A DNA stretch of 64,000 nt from Flavobacterium pisciphilum (GCF_020905345.1 NZ_JAJJMO010000001.1:1736001-1800000), one strand, 5' to 3'. Counted from the stretch's first letter, positions 53,267-63,523 are shown. Numbers and translations: made by a program. Notes: generated by a model not told the origin, from the sequence alone.

Positions 53267-54319
53267 CTAAATCAGATTAGTGTTTTTGAAATTCCTAGTA
53301 ATAAAACCAAATGCAGCCGACATAATATGCCCCATTGATTTTGCATTTTTAAAATTCAAATCATTAGTATAACGGTATAATTCCATTTTTAGTTGATTTA
53401 AATTTGCTTCTGGCGAAATAGTATCTTCGCTCATGATATGCAATAATTTTTTTATTCTGTTATCTGCTGAGTGGATGCGCTTTGCAAGAATAGCTCGCTC
53501 TTCATCTTTGTATTGTACAATCGATCTATCTTCTAGTTTATCCTTAACCAATTCAATCATTGGATAATTTTCTTTAAAAAACTGGGGTCGATACACTTTA
53601 AAATTCCCTTCATAACATTGTTGATCAAAATCAATAGGGCGAATTTTATATACTACTTGATCAAAATCATGAATAGGAACGATTACATAATTATATGCCC
53701 GCATATCACCCAAAAGCCTAATCATGCAACGCTCATTAAATTTCACAAATTCTTTGGCAATTTGGGATTTCTCCGTTTCTGTACAATTTTTAAGTAGTGT
53801 ACTCATAAAAATATCTCCAGGAATACCAATTATATGCTCTTCAATTAAAGTATCCTTATATACCAAAAAGTTAATCTTATCAGGGGATAATATTTCCTCT
53901 AATTCAAGACCATAAATCCTAGAGGCATCAGCCTTTTTAATATAAAAATGCACGTAATTATCATTTAGAATATTTCGAACTTTAATTCTAAAAGGCTTGG
54001 AGTTCCCAAACGTACAATAATCAATTGCATCAATATTCAAAAATTGGATAATATCGGTATTACCATCAGAATGTAAAAGAGAGTAGATTTTTTTTAAATT
54101 CAAATCAATTTCATTTCTTTCAAACTCATTATAATAAACCCGAATCCATAAGGTATCCTTATCGTATTTATCATATACATTTATAGCTCCTGAAAAACGC
54201 AATAAATCATCATAAAAAACGGACACTTTCGAGATCCGTTCATAACGTTCCAGATAATCCAAAAGTGAATTTGTTAATGGGTACGATGGTTTTTTAAAAA
54301 ACATTAAAGGTTCACTCAT
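53267..54319 (-). CDS. Unknown protein with kinase-like motifs
   Basis: A 350-residue soluble protein that I cannot assign to a named family. The order of several motifs resembles a protein-kinase/APH-like fold: VHFYIKKADASR with K128/K129 and an acidic helix ELEEIL, a hinge-like LIEEHIIGIPGD (E160-E161), a catalytic-loop-like GDMRAYNYVIV (D205, N210), and IRPIDFDQQ (D230, D232) in the place of DFG. This would give nucleotide-dependent phosphotransfer, but no glycine-rich loop is obvious. It is the first gene of a two-gene unit with the propeller lipoprotein, and divergent from the ABC transporter. Confidence 0.55.
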   Translation of the reverse strand: MSEPLMFFKKPSYPLTNSLLDYLERYERISKVSVFYDDLLRFSGAINVYDKYDKDTLWIRVYYNEFERNEIDLNLKKIYSLLHSDGNTDIIQFLNIDAIDYCTFGNSKPFRIKVRNILNDNYVHFYIKKADASRIYGLELEEILSPDKINFLVYKDTLIEEHIIGIPGDIFMSTLLKNCTETEKSQIAKEFVKFNERCMIRLLGDMRAYNYVIVPIHDFDQVVYKIRPIDFDQQCYEGNFKVYRPQFFKENYPMIELVKDKLEDRSIVQYKDEERAILAKRIHSADNRIKKLLHIMSEDTISPEANLNQLKMELYRYTNDLNFKNAKSMGHIMSAAFGFITRNFKNTNLI

Positions 54320-54417
54320 TTTGAATATATTTGATACAAATTTATATTAAATATAAATCATTCGGTAACAAAAACCAAAGTGACACGTCTTACTAAAAAC
54401 TAAAACTGTAAATAAAT

Positions 54418-55329
54418 TTGGAAACAATACTCACAATACAGAACCTACATAAAAGATATGGGCGAGTTCAAGCTCTGAAAGATATTTCTTTCGAAATACA
54501 AAAAGGCCGTGTTTATGGAATTCTAGGTCCTAACGGAAGTGGAAAGTCAACAACATTGGGAATCGTTTTAAATGTAGTAAACGAAACTTCTGGGCGATAC
54601 AGCTGGTTTGGTGGAAAAATACAAACCCATGATGCATTAAAAAAAGTAGGCGCAATTATCGAAAGACCAAACTTTTATCCTTACATGAGCGCTGAAGAAA
54701 ACCTGAAACTGGTTTGTAAAATCAAGAACATTGATTATTCTAAGATAAACGAAAAATTAGAATTAGTAGGTCTAAACGAGCGAAGAAAAAGCAAGTTTAG
54801 TACTTTTTCATTAGGAATGAAACAGCGTCTAGCTATAGCGTCAGCCTTACTGAACGATCCCGAAATATTAATTCTTGACGAACCTACAAACGGATTGGAT
54901 CCTCAAGGAATTCATCAAATTCGTGATATCATAAAAAAAATAGCCTCACATGGTACAACAATATTACTTGCTTCCCATTTATTAGATGAAGTTGAAAAAG
55001 TATGTACTGATGTAGTGGTTTTAAGAAAAGGAGAAATTTTATATTCTGGTCCGGTTGGTGGCATGTCCTCAAACGAAGGTTTCTTTGAAATACAAGCAGA
55101 TGATACTGAAAAATTAATTTCTGTAACAGAAACACATCCTGCTGTAGATAGCGTTATAAAAGAAAAAGAAGTGGTTTTAGTTTATTTAAAAAGTGACTTA
55201 AGCGCTGCAGAATTAAACCAATTTTTATTCTCACAAAACATCTTCTTAAATCATTTAGTAAAACGTAAAAACAGTTTAGAAGAACAATTTCTAGAACTAA
55301 CCAATAACGCTTCTATAAAAAACAAATAA
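54418..55329 (+). CDS. ABC transporter ATP-binding protein
   Basis: A 303-residue ATPase. Walker A is GPNGSGKST, the Q-loop region is VGAIIERPNFYPYM, the signature is FSLGMKQRLAIA, Walker B is ILILDEPTNGLDP and the switch histidine lies in LLASHLLDEV. The C-terminal 80 residues are the usual accessory part of the DrrA/GldA-like exporters. The start appears to be TTG at 54418; no ATG is near, and the family N-terminus (ILTIQNLHKRYGRVQALKDISF) begins right after it. It pairs with the permease 3 bp downstream. Confidence 0.92.
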   Translation: METILTIQNLHKRYGRVQALKDISFEIQKGRVYGILGPNGSGKSTTLGIVLNVVNETSGRYSWFGGKIQTHDALKKVGAIIERPNFYPYMSAEENLKLVCKIKNIDYSKINEKLELVGLNERRKSKFSTFSLGMKQRLAIASALLNDPEILILDEPTNGLDPQGIHQIRDIIKKIASHGTTILLASHLLDEVEKVCTDVVVLRKGEILYSGPVGGMSSNEGFFEIQADDTEKLISVTETHPAVDSVIKEKEVVLVYLKSDLSAAELNQFLFSQNIFLNHLVKRKNSLEEQFLELTNNASIKNK

Positions 55330-55332
55330 GCT

Positions 55333-56169
55333 ATGAACAGACTTCTCTCTATAGAACTACAAAAAATTTGGAAAAATAACGCCAGTCGTATATTAACCTT
55401 AGCCTATTTTATCCTCCTTACGTTTATTGCATTAATTGCTTCTATAAAATTTGACTTAGGTACTTTTAAATTTCATTTAGCCGAAATGGGAATTTTTAAT
55501 TTCCCTTTCATTTGGCATTTCAACACCTACATTGCAGCTTGGTTAAAGTTTTTCTTAGCAATTGTAATTGTCTCTATGATGGCAAATGAATATAGTTATG
55601 GTACCTTAAAACAAAATCTTATCGATGGCTTAAGTAAAAAAGAATTTATTTTATCGAAGTTCTATACCGTAATTTTATTTGCTTTTTGCTCTACAGTCTT
55701 TGTATTCATAATGAGCTTAATTTTAGGATTATCTTTTTCTTCTTATACCGAAATTGGAATTATTTTTTCAGGAATGGAATATCTTTTTGCCTTTTTTATA
55801 AAACTAACTGGATTCTTTTCATTCTGTTTATTTTTAGGAATATTGGTAAAACGCTCTGCATTCGCATTGGGTTTTCTACTGGTTTGGAGTATTCTTGAAG
55901 GTATTATAAAAACTGTTCTTATGTTTGTTATTTTTCCTGATAGCAAAATTGCAGATTATTTTATCCGATTACTTCCTCTTGAGGCCATGTCTAACTTAAT
56001 CGTTGAACCTTTTACAAGGCTATCAGTTATAAAAAATATCGGTATACAAATGGGAGTTGAAAACACAAAAAATTATAATGTTGATTACATTTCTGTAGCA
56101 ATTGTTTTAATTTGGACGTTCCTTTTCATTTTCTTTTCTTATAAATTACTAAAGAGCCGAGATCTATAG
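55333..56169 (+). CDS. ABC-2-type transporter permease
   Basis: A 278-residue membrane protein with six hydrophobic segments, starting MNRLLSIELQKIWKNNASR, typical of ABC-2 exporters. The segment MANEYSYGTLKQNLIDGLSKKEFI is the conserved cytoplasmic loop of the NatB/bacitracin-exporter-like branch. With the ATPase 3 bp upstream it forms an exporter. The substrate is unknown; peptide or lipid export is possible. Confidence 0.88.
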   Translation: MNRLLSIELQKIWKNNASRILTLAYFILLTFIALIASIKFDLGTFKFHLAEMGIFNFPFIWHFNTYIAAWLKFFLAIVIVSMMANEYSYGTLKQNLIDGLSKKEFILSKFYTVILFAFCSTVFVFIMSLILGLSFSSYTEIGIIFSGMEYLFAFFIKLTGFFSFCLFLGILVKRSAFALGFLLVWSILEGIIKTVLMFVIFPDSKIADYFIRLLPLEAMSNLIVEPFTRLSVIKNIGIQMGVENTKNYNVDYISVAIVLIWTFLFIFFSYKLLKSRDL

Positions 56170-56177
56170 TATATTTG
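56170..56177 (+). promoter_or_regulatory. Candidate -7 element before T9SS protein gene
   Basis: TATATTTG begins one base after the permease stop codon and lies 22 bp before the ATG at 56200, so the surface-protein gene may have its own promoter. Confidence 0.4.
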
Positions 56178-56199
56178 TTTATACTCTTTTTAGTTAGTA

Positions 56200-58539
56200 A
56201 TGAAATCAGCAAAAATATTCATATCAACACTTTTCATCTTTTGTTTTGGGATAAAAACCAATGCACAATCTATAATCATTGATGATACAAAAAGTCCTCA
56301 AGAATTAATAGAAAAAGTATTGGTAAATAGTTCTTGCGCCTCAGTAATGAACCCTCTCACAAAAGGAGACGAACATACTCCAGGGCGCAATAGTTTTGCT
56401 TATTTTAATGCGGGTACAAGCAATTTCCCATTTAAAGAAGGTGTAGTACTTAGCACTTGGACTAGTGAGAACTCCATTGGGCCTTTAATTAAAGATGATG
56501 GTGGTGGTGGAAACAGCTTATGGCTGGGAGATTCTGATTTGGATCAAATATTAGGCATTAAATCTATAAATGCTACAGTTTTAGAATTTGATTTTTCACC
56601 ATTAACCAATTTTATAAGCTTCAATTATATTTTTGCGTCTAATGAATACCAAAATGTGTATCCATGTTATTATTCTGATGGCTTTGCCTTCCTAATAAAA
56701 GAAAAAGGCAGCAGTGAACCTTATAAAAATTTAGCAGTATTACCAAACACTACTATACCAGTTTCATCTATGACTGTTCGCCCAAAAGTTGAACCAGTTA
56801 CAGATAATAAAGGCAATGTCATTCCTGGATGCCCTGCTGTAAATGAGACTTATTTTAATGGTTTAAACACTATAGGTACAGGCGCTACAAATTACGCAGG
56901 ACAAACTATTGTAATGAAATCCGAAACCAATGTAGTTGCTGGAAAAACGTATCATATAAAATTGGTTATTGCCGATGATAGAAACGTATATTATGATTCA
57001 GCTATTTTCCTTGAAGCCGGAAGCTTTACTTCAAAAATAGATTTAGGAGAAGACCGAGAATCTAGTACAAATAATCCGTTATGTTATGGAGACGAATTAG
57101 TACTAGATACAAAACTTTTTTCTCCTCCTGGTTCAAAATACGTTTACGAATGGTACAAAGACGGTGTCAAAAACAACACAGCTACAGATCCAACATATAC
57201 TGTTAAAGAAGCTGGAACATACAGAGTAAATGTTTTAATGGCTCCTTCTACATGTACCGCATCTGATGAAATAAAAATTGAATATGCACCAGAAATCACT
57301 GTTACAAATACCACATTAATTCAATGTGATATTGACTCTGATAATAGTACTACGTTTAATCTAACCAAAGTTGACGCAATAATAAAAAACAACAATCCAG
57401 ATCTAAGCATTGTCTATTATAAATCGTTAGCAGATGCTCAAGCAAAATTAAATCCAATTGTAGATCCTAAAAACTATATCAATAGCTCCCCTACAGAAAC
57501 TATTCATGCAAGAGTTGAAAATAAAAATGGCTGTCCTAAGTATGCAGAGCTCCAATTAAAAATATCAGATAACATCATTCTTCCACAAAATCCTATTGCA
57601 GTTTGCGATCAAGATACTGATGGACTGTATGAATTTAATTTGAATACTGAAGTTACACCACAAATCTTAAATGGCTTACCTTCTGGTTTATTGGTCAATT
57701 ATTACTTAAGCGAAAGCAATGCAATTACTGAAACTAACGCTGTATCCAATAATTTCAAAAATACAATTGCTTTTAACCAAACCATATATGCGCGCATTAT
57801 TAATGGTCCAGATTGTTACGCTGTAATTCCAATTGAATTAATAGTCAATGTATTTAACCCTCCTAATTTTGATTCTGAAACTGCCTACCTATGTAAAGAC
57901 TCAGTAATTGATTTATCTGTTGCAACTGGATTTGAAAGCTATAATTGGAGCACAGGATCTGCTTCCAACACAATTGCTGTAAATACTGTTGGAACATATT
58001 CCGTTACAGTAACAGATATAAATGGTTGTGAAAAAACTAAGAAATTTAATGTTGTTGCCTCAGATGTGGCTACAATTACTGGAACTCAAATTAAAGATTT
58101 TTCAGCAAATGAAAATTCAGTTTTAGTAGAATATACTGGAATTGGAAATTATGAATTCTCTTTAGATGGTTCAAATTACCAAGACGATCCTTTATTCAGA
58201 GGAGTTCTTGCTGGAATTTACAAAGCATACGCAAGAGATAAAAATGGTTGCGGAGCAACTATATCATCAATCTTTTATGTTCTTGATTACCCTCGATTCT
58301 TAACTCCTAACGGAGACGGACACAATGATACTTGGAAAATTAAAAACCTAGATCAAATGCCTGATTATTCCATCTCTATTTTTGATCGTTATGGAAAATT
58401 ATTAAAACAGATGAACGCTACTAACATAGGATGGGATGGAACTTATGCTGGCCGTGATCTTCCTTCTGATGATTATTGGTTTACTTTAAAATTTGAAGAC
58501 GGGAAAGAAGTCAAAGGTCATTTTAGTTTAAAAAGATAA
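56200..58539 (+). CDS. Choice-of-anchor L protein with T9SS type B (CHU_C-like) C-terminus
   Basis: A 779-residue secreted protein. Residues 1-23 are a signal peptide (ending KTNAQ). Residues of about 30-275 form the choice-of-anchor L domain (SSCASVMNPLTKGDE, FPFKEGVVLSTW, FNYIFASNEYQNVYPCYYSDGFAFLIK, KLVIADDRNVYYDSAIFLEA). Ig-like/PKD-like repeats fill the middle (GDELVLDTKL, CKDSVIDLSVATGFESYNWSTG). The last 80 residues (FLTPNGDGHNDTWKI, FDRYGKLL, GWDGTYAGRDLPSDDYWF, GHFSLKR) form a type B sorting domain exported by the gliding-motility/PorSS machinery. It is probably displayed at the cell surface. Confidence 0.92.
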   Translation: MKSAKIFISTLFIFCFGIKTNAQSIIIDDTKSPQELIEKVLVNSSCASVMNPLTKGDEHTPGRNSFAYFNAGTSNFPFKEGVVLSTWTSENSIGPLIKDDGGGGNSLWLGDSDLDQILGIKSINATVLEFDFSPLTNFISFNYIFASNEYQNVYPCYYSDGFAFLIKEKGSSEPYKNLAVLPNTTIPVSSMTVRPKVEPVTDNKGNVIPGCPAVNETYFNGLNTIGTGATNYAGQTIVMKSETNVVAGKTYHIKLVIADDRNVYYDSAIFLEAGSFTSKIDLGEDRESSTNNPLCYGDELVLDTKLFSPPGSKYVYEWYKDGVKNNTATDPTYTVKEAGTYRVNVLMAPSTCTASDEIKIEYAPEITVTNTTLIQCDIDSDNSTTFNLTKVDAIIKNNNPDLSIVYYKSLADAQAKLNPIVDPKNYINSSPTETIHARVENKNGCPKYAELQLKISDNIILPQNPIAVCDQDTDGLYEFNLNTEVTPQILNGLPSGLLVNYYLSESNAITETNAVSNNFKNTIAFNQTIYARIINGPDCYAVIPIELIVNVFNPPNFDSETAYLCKDSVIDLSVATGFESYNWSTGSASNTIAVNTVGTYSVTVTDINGCEKTKKFNVVASDVATITGTQIKDFSANENSVLVEYTGIGNYEFSLDGSNYQDDPLFRGVLAGIYKAYARDKNGCGATISSIFYVLDYPRFLTPNGDGHNDTWKIKNLDQMPDYSISIFDRYGKLLKQMNATNIGWDGTYAGRDLPSDDYWFTLKFEDGKEVKGHFSLKR

Positions 58540-58614
58540 CAATCAAATAATTTGGGCTTATTCCTTACTTTCTAAGTTCCATAAAAACAATATTCATTCA
58601 AAAATACAAGTCAT

Positions 58615-58648
58615 AAAAAAAGCCATTCACTGTGTGAATGGCTTTTTT
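58615..58648. terminator. Bidirectional terminator between T9SS gene and typA
   Basis: AAAAAAGCCATTCAC (58615-58629), three-base loop, then the perfect complement through 58647. A and T runs flank it and serve the two convergent genes. Confidence 0.85.
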
Positions 58649-58667
58649 AAAACTATATAAGATCTTA

Positions 58668-60464
58668 TTAGATTTTAAATCTTTTTCTATCAGTTTCAGT
58701 CAAATAGATTTTTCTCAAACGAATAGATTTTGGTGTAACCTCTACATATTCATCTTTTTGAATGTACTCTAAAGCTTCCTCTAATGAGAAAATAATTGGA
58801 GGAATGATTCTTGCTTTATCATCATTTCCAGATGAACGAACGTTAGATTGTTTTTTCTCTTTAGTTACGTTTACACACATATCATCACCACGAGAATTTT
58901 CTCCAATAACTTGTCCTTCGTAAATTTCAGCATTTGGCTCAACAAAAAACTTACCACGATCTTGTAATTTATCAATAGAATAAGGAATAGCTTTTCCTTT
59001 TTCCATAGAGATCAAAGAACCTTTGTTACGTCCTGAAATTTCTCCTTTGTAAGGCTCGTATCCTATAAAACGGTGTGACATGATAGCTTCACCTGCAGTA
59101 GCAGTAAGTAATTGATTACGCAATCCAATAATTCCACGAGATGGAATATTAAATTTAATAATCATACGCTCACCTTTAGTTTCCATACTCAACATTTCTC
59201 CTTTACGAAGTGTAACGAATTCAACCGCTCTACCTGAAAGATTTTCTGGTAAGTCGATTGTTAATTCCTCAATTGGCTCACACTTTTTACCATCAACTTC
59301 TTTGATGATAACTTGTGGTTGACCAATTTGTAATTCATATCCTTCTCTTCTCATTGTTTCAATAAGAACAGATAAGTGAAGTACACCACGACCAAAAACC
59401 ATGAATTTATCAGCAGAATCAGTTTCACCTAACTTCATAGCTAAGTTTTTCTCTAATTCTTTTGTCAATCTTTCTCTGATATGACGAGAAGTTACAAATT
59501 TACCCTCTTTACCAAAGAAAGGAGAGTCATTAATTGTAAACAACATACTCATAGTAGGCTCATCAATAGCAATAGAAGCTAACCCTTCTGGTTTTTCGTG
59601 ATCTGCAATAGTGTCACCAATTTCAAAACCTTCAACACCAACTATAGCACAGATATCACCTGCAATAACTTGTTCTACTTTTTTACGTCCAAGACCTTCA
59701 AAAGTATGTAATTCTTTGATTCTTGATTTTATTACAGTACCATCTCTTTTTACTAAAGAGATTGGCATACCTTCTTTTAGAATACCTCTTTCAAGACGAC
59801 CAATAGCGATACGACCTGTAAATGCAGAGAAATCTAAAGATGTAATCAACATTTGTGGAGTTCCTTCTGAAACTTTAGGAGCAGGAACATTAGCAATTAC
59901 CATATCTAGTAAAGGCTCTATGTTTTCTGTTTGATTTCTGAAATCATCAGACATCCAGTTATTTTTAGCTGATCCATAAACAGTTGGGAAATCCAATTGT
60001 TCTTCTGAAGCACCTAATTCAAACATTAAGTCAAAAACTTTTTCATGTACTTCTTCTGGAGTACAGTTTTCTTTATCAACTTTATTGATAACAACGCATG
60101 GCTTCAAACCTAAGTCGATTGCCTTTTGTAATACAAAACGAGTTTGTGGCATTGGCCCTTCAAAAGCATCTACTAGCAAACATACACCATCGGCCATGTT
60201 TAGTACACGTTCTACTTCACCACCAAAATCGGCGTGACCAGGGGTGTCAATAATATTGATTTTTGTTCCTTTGTATTGAACTGAAACGTTTTTAGAAGTA
60301 ATAGTAATACCTCTCTCGCGTTCTAAATCATTATTATCAAGAATTAAATCACCTGTGTTTTCGTTGTCACGAAATAACTGACAGTGATACATAATTTTAT
60401 CAACCAAAGTGGTTTTACCGTGATCGACGTGGGCAATAATTGCAATATTTCTAATAGATTCCAT
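58668..60464 (-). CDS. typA: Translational GTPase TypA/BipA
   Basis: A 598-residue ribosome-associated GTPase. The G domain has [12 protein letters not shown] (G1), RGITI (G2), [12 protein letters not shown] (G3) and NKVDKENC (G4). The EF-G-like domains and the TypA-specific C-terminus ([31 protein letters not shown]) follow. It helps ribosome assembly and translation under cold or other stress. It is a single gene divergent from the PAS kinase. Confidence 0.96.
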   Translation of the reverse strand: MESIRNIAIIAHVDHGKTTLVDKIMYHCQLFRDNENTGDLILDNNDLERERGITITSKNVSVQYKGTKINIIDTPGHADFGGEVERVLNMADGVCLLVDAFEGPMPQTRFVLQKAIDLGLKPCVVINKVDKENCTPEEVHEKVFDLMFELGASEEQLDFPTVYGSAKNNWMSDDFRNQTENIEPLLDMVIANVPAPKVSEGTPQMLITSLDFSAFTGRIAIGRLERGILKEGMPISLVKRDGTVIKSRIKELHTFEGLGRKKVEQVIAGDICAIVGVEGFEIGDTIADHEKPEGLASIAIDEPTMSMLFTINDSPFFGKEGKFVTSRHIRERLTKELEKNLAMKLGETDSADKFMVFGRGVLHLSVLIETMRREGYELQIGQPQVIIKEVDGKKCEPIEELTIDLPENLSGRAVEFVTLRKGEMLSMETKGERMIIKFNIPSRGIIGLRNQLLTATAGEAIMSHRFIGYEPYKGEISGRNKGSLISMEKGKAIPYSIDKLQDRGKFFVEPNAEIYEGQVIGENSRGDDMCVNVTKEKKQSNVRSSGNDDKARIIPPIIFSLEEALEYIQKDEYVEVTPKSIRLRKIYLTETDRKRFKI

Positions 60465-60483
60465 CTGAGATTTTTAATGGGTG

Positions 60484-60491
60484 CAAAGGTA
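60484..60491 (-). promoter_or_regulatory. Candidate -7 element of typA
   Basis: Read on the minus strand it is TACCTTTG, a TAnnTTTG match 20 bp upstream of the typA ATG. Confidence 0.45.
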
Positions 60492-60637
60492 CACTTTATT
60501 TTGATAAAAAAATATATTTAAGCAATAGTTTACATATTCTTAACTGATTACACCTAAAAACTACATTAAAATCAAGCGTTTTAAATATCTTATAATTGAT
60601 GTTTAATAATTTGGTAATTATTAATTATATTTGAGTA

Positions 60638-62350
60638 ATGAAAAACAAAACCAATCAAATTACATTAATTTACTTTGTCATTTCTCTATTTTTGGCAATC
60701 ATTTGTCATAAATATCTACTTAACAATATCTCAAATACTCAATATTACTATTTCAGTTTTATAAAAGATCTTGTTTTCATTATTTTAACTGGCCTACTCT
60801 ACCGATATATCCTATCAAAAAATGACGCCAGAAACATTACTGTATTCGAAAAACTAAAAAAATCGAATGACGAAATTAAAGAATCAAACGAAAAATATAA
60901 CATAGTTGCCAAAGCAACTAGTGACACAATTTGGGACTGGAAAATCCAAGAAGACAGCATCACTTGGAACAAAGGAATCGAAAACATTTTTGGATATAAA
61001 CAAGAAGAAGTTGGCGACAGCTCGAGATGGTGGTTTGACAAAATTCATCCCGAAGACAGCATCAGAATGTCAGTAAAACTATATTCATTTATAGAACAAA
61101 AAACTGAAAAATGGCAAGATCAATATCGTTTTAGATGTGCAGATGCTACTTATAAATATGTTCTCCACCGAAGTTTTCTCTTAAAAGACGAAAATGGGAG
61201 AGCCATCAGAATGATTGGAGCAATACAAGATATAACAAAACAAAAAGAAGAAGAACAACGACTAAAACTACTTGAAACTGTAATCACTCAATCTCGAGAT
61301 TCAATACTAATTACCGAAGCCGATTCGCATGACGGTAAGATTCCTCAAATTGTATATGTAAATCCATCTTTTTCAAAAATGTCTGGATACCAATCTGAAG
61401 AAATCGTTGGTAAATCTCCTAATATCTTTAAAGGCCCTAAATCCGATTCTAGTGAACTCCGAAAACTCATAAAAGCAATAAAAAACAAAGAAGAGTGCTT
61501 AATAGAAACTATTAGCTATACCAAAAGCAAAGATGAATATTGGGTACGCTACTCCATGATACCTATCTTTAATTCCGAAAATGAGGTTTCTCACTGGATA
61601 TCAATACAAAGAGATATAACAGAAGAGAAAAAACTTGAAAAAGAAAAAGAACACCTTATTAGAGAACTAACTCAAAACAACAAAGATTTAAAACAATTCT
61701 CTTATATAACATCACACAATCTTAGATCCCCCCTATCAAACCTAACCGGATTATTAAATCTTATAGAAGATATTCCGATTGAAAACGAAGAACTAAAAGA
61801 AATACTAAACGGATTCAATAAGTCCACCCACTTATTAAACGAAACCATCAATGATTTAGTAAAAGTTATCATAATCAAAGACAACCCATCAATTCAAAAA
61901 GAAGAGGTTTTACTAAATGAAGTTTTCGAAAATGTATTCAACCAACTAAGCTTTCAAATCGAATTACACAAACCTATAATAAAATTAAATTTTGAAAAAG
62001 TAGCCGTTTTAAACATCAACAAAGCCTACATAGAAAGCATATTATTAAACCTACTTACCAATTCCATTAAATACAGATCTGAAGATCGCAAATTAAAAAT
62101 CACTATTTCAGCCAATCAAATCGAAGACAGGATAATACTAACTTTTAAAGACAACGGAATTGGAATTGATCTTGAAAGAAACAGAGATAAAGTTTTTGGA
62201 CTTTATCAAAGATTCCACAATTACCCCGACAGCAAAGGACTTGGATTATACCTAGTAAAATCTCAAGTAGAAACAATGGGAGGAACAATTAGTATAGACA
62301 GCGAGGTTAACAAAGGAACCTCATTTACTCTAATATTTAAAAACAAATAA
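60638..62350 (+). CDS. PAS-domain sensor histidine kinase
   Basis: A 570-residue kinase. Two membrane helices lie at about residues 8-28 and 36-60. A coiled linker leads to PAS 1 (about 88-205, with EDSITWNKGIENIFGYKQEEV and a PAC end) and PAS 2 (about 210-330, VNPSFSKMSGYQSEEIVGKSPNIFKGP). The HisKA-like helix FSYITSHNLRSPLSNLTGLL has phospho-acceptor H360. The ATPase domain has LLNLLTNSIKYRS, FKDNGIGIDLER and GLGLYLVKSQVETMGG. It overlaps functionally with the response regulator that begins one base after its stop. The sensed signal is unknown. Confidence 0.93.
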   Translation: MKNKTNQITLIYFVISLFLAIICHKYLLNNISNTQYYYFSFIKDLVFIILTGLLYRYILSKNDARNITVFEKLKKSNDEIKESNEKYNIVAKATSDTIWDWKIQEDSITWNKGIENIFGYKQEEVGDSSRWWFDKIHPEDSIRMSVKLYSFIEQKTEKWQDQYRFRCADATYKYVLHRSFLLKDENGRAIRMIGAIQDITKQKEEEQRLKLLETVITQSRDSILITEADSHDGKIPQIVYVNPSFSKMSGYQSEEIVGKSPNIFKGPKSDSSELRKLIKAIKNKEECLIETISYTKSKDEYWVRYSMIPIFNSENEVSHWISIQRDITEEKKLEKEKEHLIRELTQNNKDLKQFSYITSHNLRSPLSNLTGLLNLIEDIPIENEELKEILNGFNKSTHLLNETINDLVKVIIIKDNPSIQKEEVLLNEVFENVFNQLSFQIELHKPIIKLNFEKVAVLNINKAYIESILLNLLTNSIKYRSEDRKLKITISANQIEDRIILTFKDNGIGIDLERNRDKVFGLYQRFHNYPDSKGLGLYLVKSQVETMGGTISIDSEVNKGTSFTLIFKNK

Positions 62351-62351
62351 A

Positions 62352-62768
62352 ATGTTTGACCAGATTTTATGCATAGACGACGACCCCATAGCACTAATGT
62401 TATGTAAAAAAGTAATCACAAAAGCTGAGTTTTCCAAAGAAATAACAACAGCTCAAAACGGAGAAGAAGCTTTATTATACTTCAATACTCTTAAATACAA
62501 CACCAAACCCACTGATCTTAACGATAAGAAACCACGACTTATTTTCCTAGATCTAAACATGCCTGTAATGGGAGGCTGGGAATTTTTAGACCACTTTTCC
62601 ACATCAAACTACTCAGACTTCAACAACACCAACGTAATCATACTATCTTCCACAATTGACCCTGAAGACCTAGAAAAGGCAAAAAACTATCCAATGATAC
62701 TTGATTTCCTTTCAAAACCCATCACACTACAAATGCTAGAATACATAAAAAACAAGATGAGCGTTTAA
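62352..62768 (+). CDS. Single-domain response regulator
   Basis: A 138-residue CheY-like receiver with acidic pocket D9/D10/D11, phospho-acceptor D67 (RLIFLDLNMPVMGGWEFL) and the lysine of DFLSKPITL. It has no output domain. It starts one base after the PAS kinase and is its obvious partner. It must act by protein contact or as a step in a phosphorelay. Confidence 0.93.
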   Translation: MFDQILCIDDDPIALMLCKKVITKAEFSKEITTAQNGEEALLYFNTLKYNTKPTDLNDKKPRLIFLDLNMPVMGGWEFLDHFSTSNYSDFNNTNVIILSSTIDPEDLEKAKNYPMILDFLSKPITLQMLEYIKNKMSV

Positions 62769-62770
62769 AC

Positions 62771-62817
62771 AAAAAACCTCTTAATAATTATCAATTAATC
62801 ATTAAGAGGTTTTTTTA
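62771..62817 (+). terminator. Terminator of the kinase/regulator operon
   Basis: AAAAAACCTCTTAAT (62771-62785) pairs with ATTAAGAGGTTTTTT (62801-62815), with more T after. Confidence 0.85.
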
Positions 62818-62826
62818 TAGAGCACA

Positions 62827-62855
62827 AAAAAAGCCCTCAAAAAGAGGGCTTTTTA
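62827..62855 (-). terminator. Terminator of rpsT
   Basis: AAAAGCCCTC (62829-62838) pairs with GAGGGCTTTT (62844-62853). On the minus strand the A run becomes the T tail. Confidence 0.85.
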
Positions 62856-62879
62856 TATATTTTAGGCAAATTGTTTTAA

Positions 62880-63131
62880 TTACAATTTAGCTACTAGCTT
62901 AGTTAATTTAGATTTTAAATTAGAAGCTTTGTTATCATGAATGATATTTTTCTTAGCTAATTTATCAATCATAGAAATTACAGTTGATAATTTTGAAGTA
63001 GCATCTTGCTTATCAGTAGCTATTCTTAACGCTTTTATAGCATTACGAGTAGTCTTATGTTGGTATCTGTTAAGAACTCTTCTTTTTTCGTTACTTCTTA
63101 TTCTTTTTAATGCTGACTTATGATTTGCCAT
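62880..63131 (-). CDS. rpsT: 30S ribosomal protein S20
   Basis: An 83-residue basic helical protein, MANHKSALKRIRSNEKRRVLN at the start, matching bacterial S20. It binds the 5' and 3' minor domains of 16S rRNA during 30S assembly. It is a single gene on the minus strand, downstream of a tRNA-Glu cluster. Confidence 0.96.
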   Translation of the reverse strand: MANHKSALKRIRSNEKRRVLNRYQHKTTRNAIKALRIATDKQDATSKLSTVISMIDKLAKKNIIHDNKASNLKSKLTKLVAKL

Positions 63132-63284
63132 TTTTTTTTAAATTTTAGAGATAATAATTATAAATACTAGTTAAAAAAGAAAAGCCTCCCACAATTGTAA
63201 AACAATCACTTTAGCTTTAACTAATAAAACAAAAACCGAGACACCAGTTTTTATTTTACAAAACTTATTCACAACTAATTCTTG

Positions 63285-63356
63285 TAGTCCGTAAGGGAAT
63301 CGAACCCCTGTTACCAGGACGAAATCCTGAAGTCCTAACCCCTAGACGAACGGACC
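63285..63356 (-). tRNA. tRNA-Glu (UUC), divergent copy
   Basis: A 72-nt cloverleaf. Acceptor GGTCCGT/ACGGACT (G1-U72 wobble), D stem GTCT/GGAC, anticodon stem TCAGG/CCTGG with loop ATTTCGT, T arm AGGGG-TTCGATT-CCCTT, discriminator A. The anticodon is TTC. Position 37 is G, while the two neighbouring copies have A. CCA is not encoded. It differs from the neighbours in the anticodon stem, D loop and T stem. Confidence 0.9.
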
Positions 63357-63403
63357 AGTATTCTTCTAAGTTTTTTTTCAATCTTAAATGAGAATTGAAT
63401 TAG

Positions 63404-63475
63404 TAGCCCGTAGCGGAATCGAACCGCTCTTACATGGATGAAAACCATGCGTCCTAACCGATAGACGAACGGGCC
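63404..63475 (-). tRNA. tRNA-Glu (UUC)
   Basis: A 72-nt cloverleaf. Acceptor GGCCCGT/ACGGGCT, anticodon stem CATGG/CCATG with loop TTTTCAT (anticodon TTC, A37), T arm AGCGG-TTCGATT-CCGCT, discriminator A. It is identical to the copy at 63524-63595. CCA is not encoded. Confidence 0.95.
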
Positions 63476-63523
63476 ATTTTATTATTCAATCTTCAAATAA
63501 CTTTTAACACGCAAAAAAAGTAG

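Noticed and set aside
60626..60633. Promoter -7 element TATATTTG for the PAS kinase
   Set aside because: It ends only 4 bp before the ATG, so transcription would start at or after the start codon. A leaderless mRNA is possible but unsupported.
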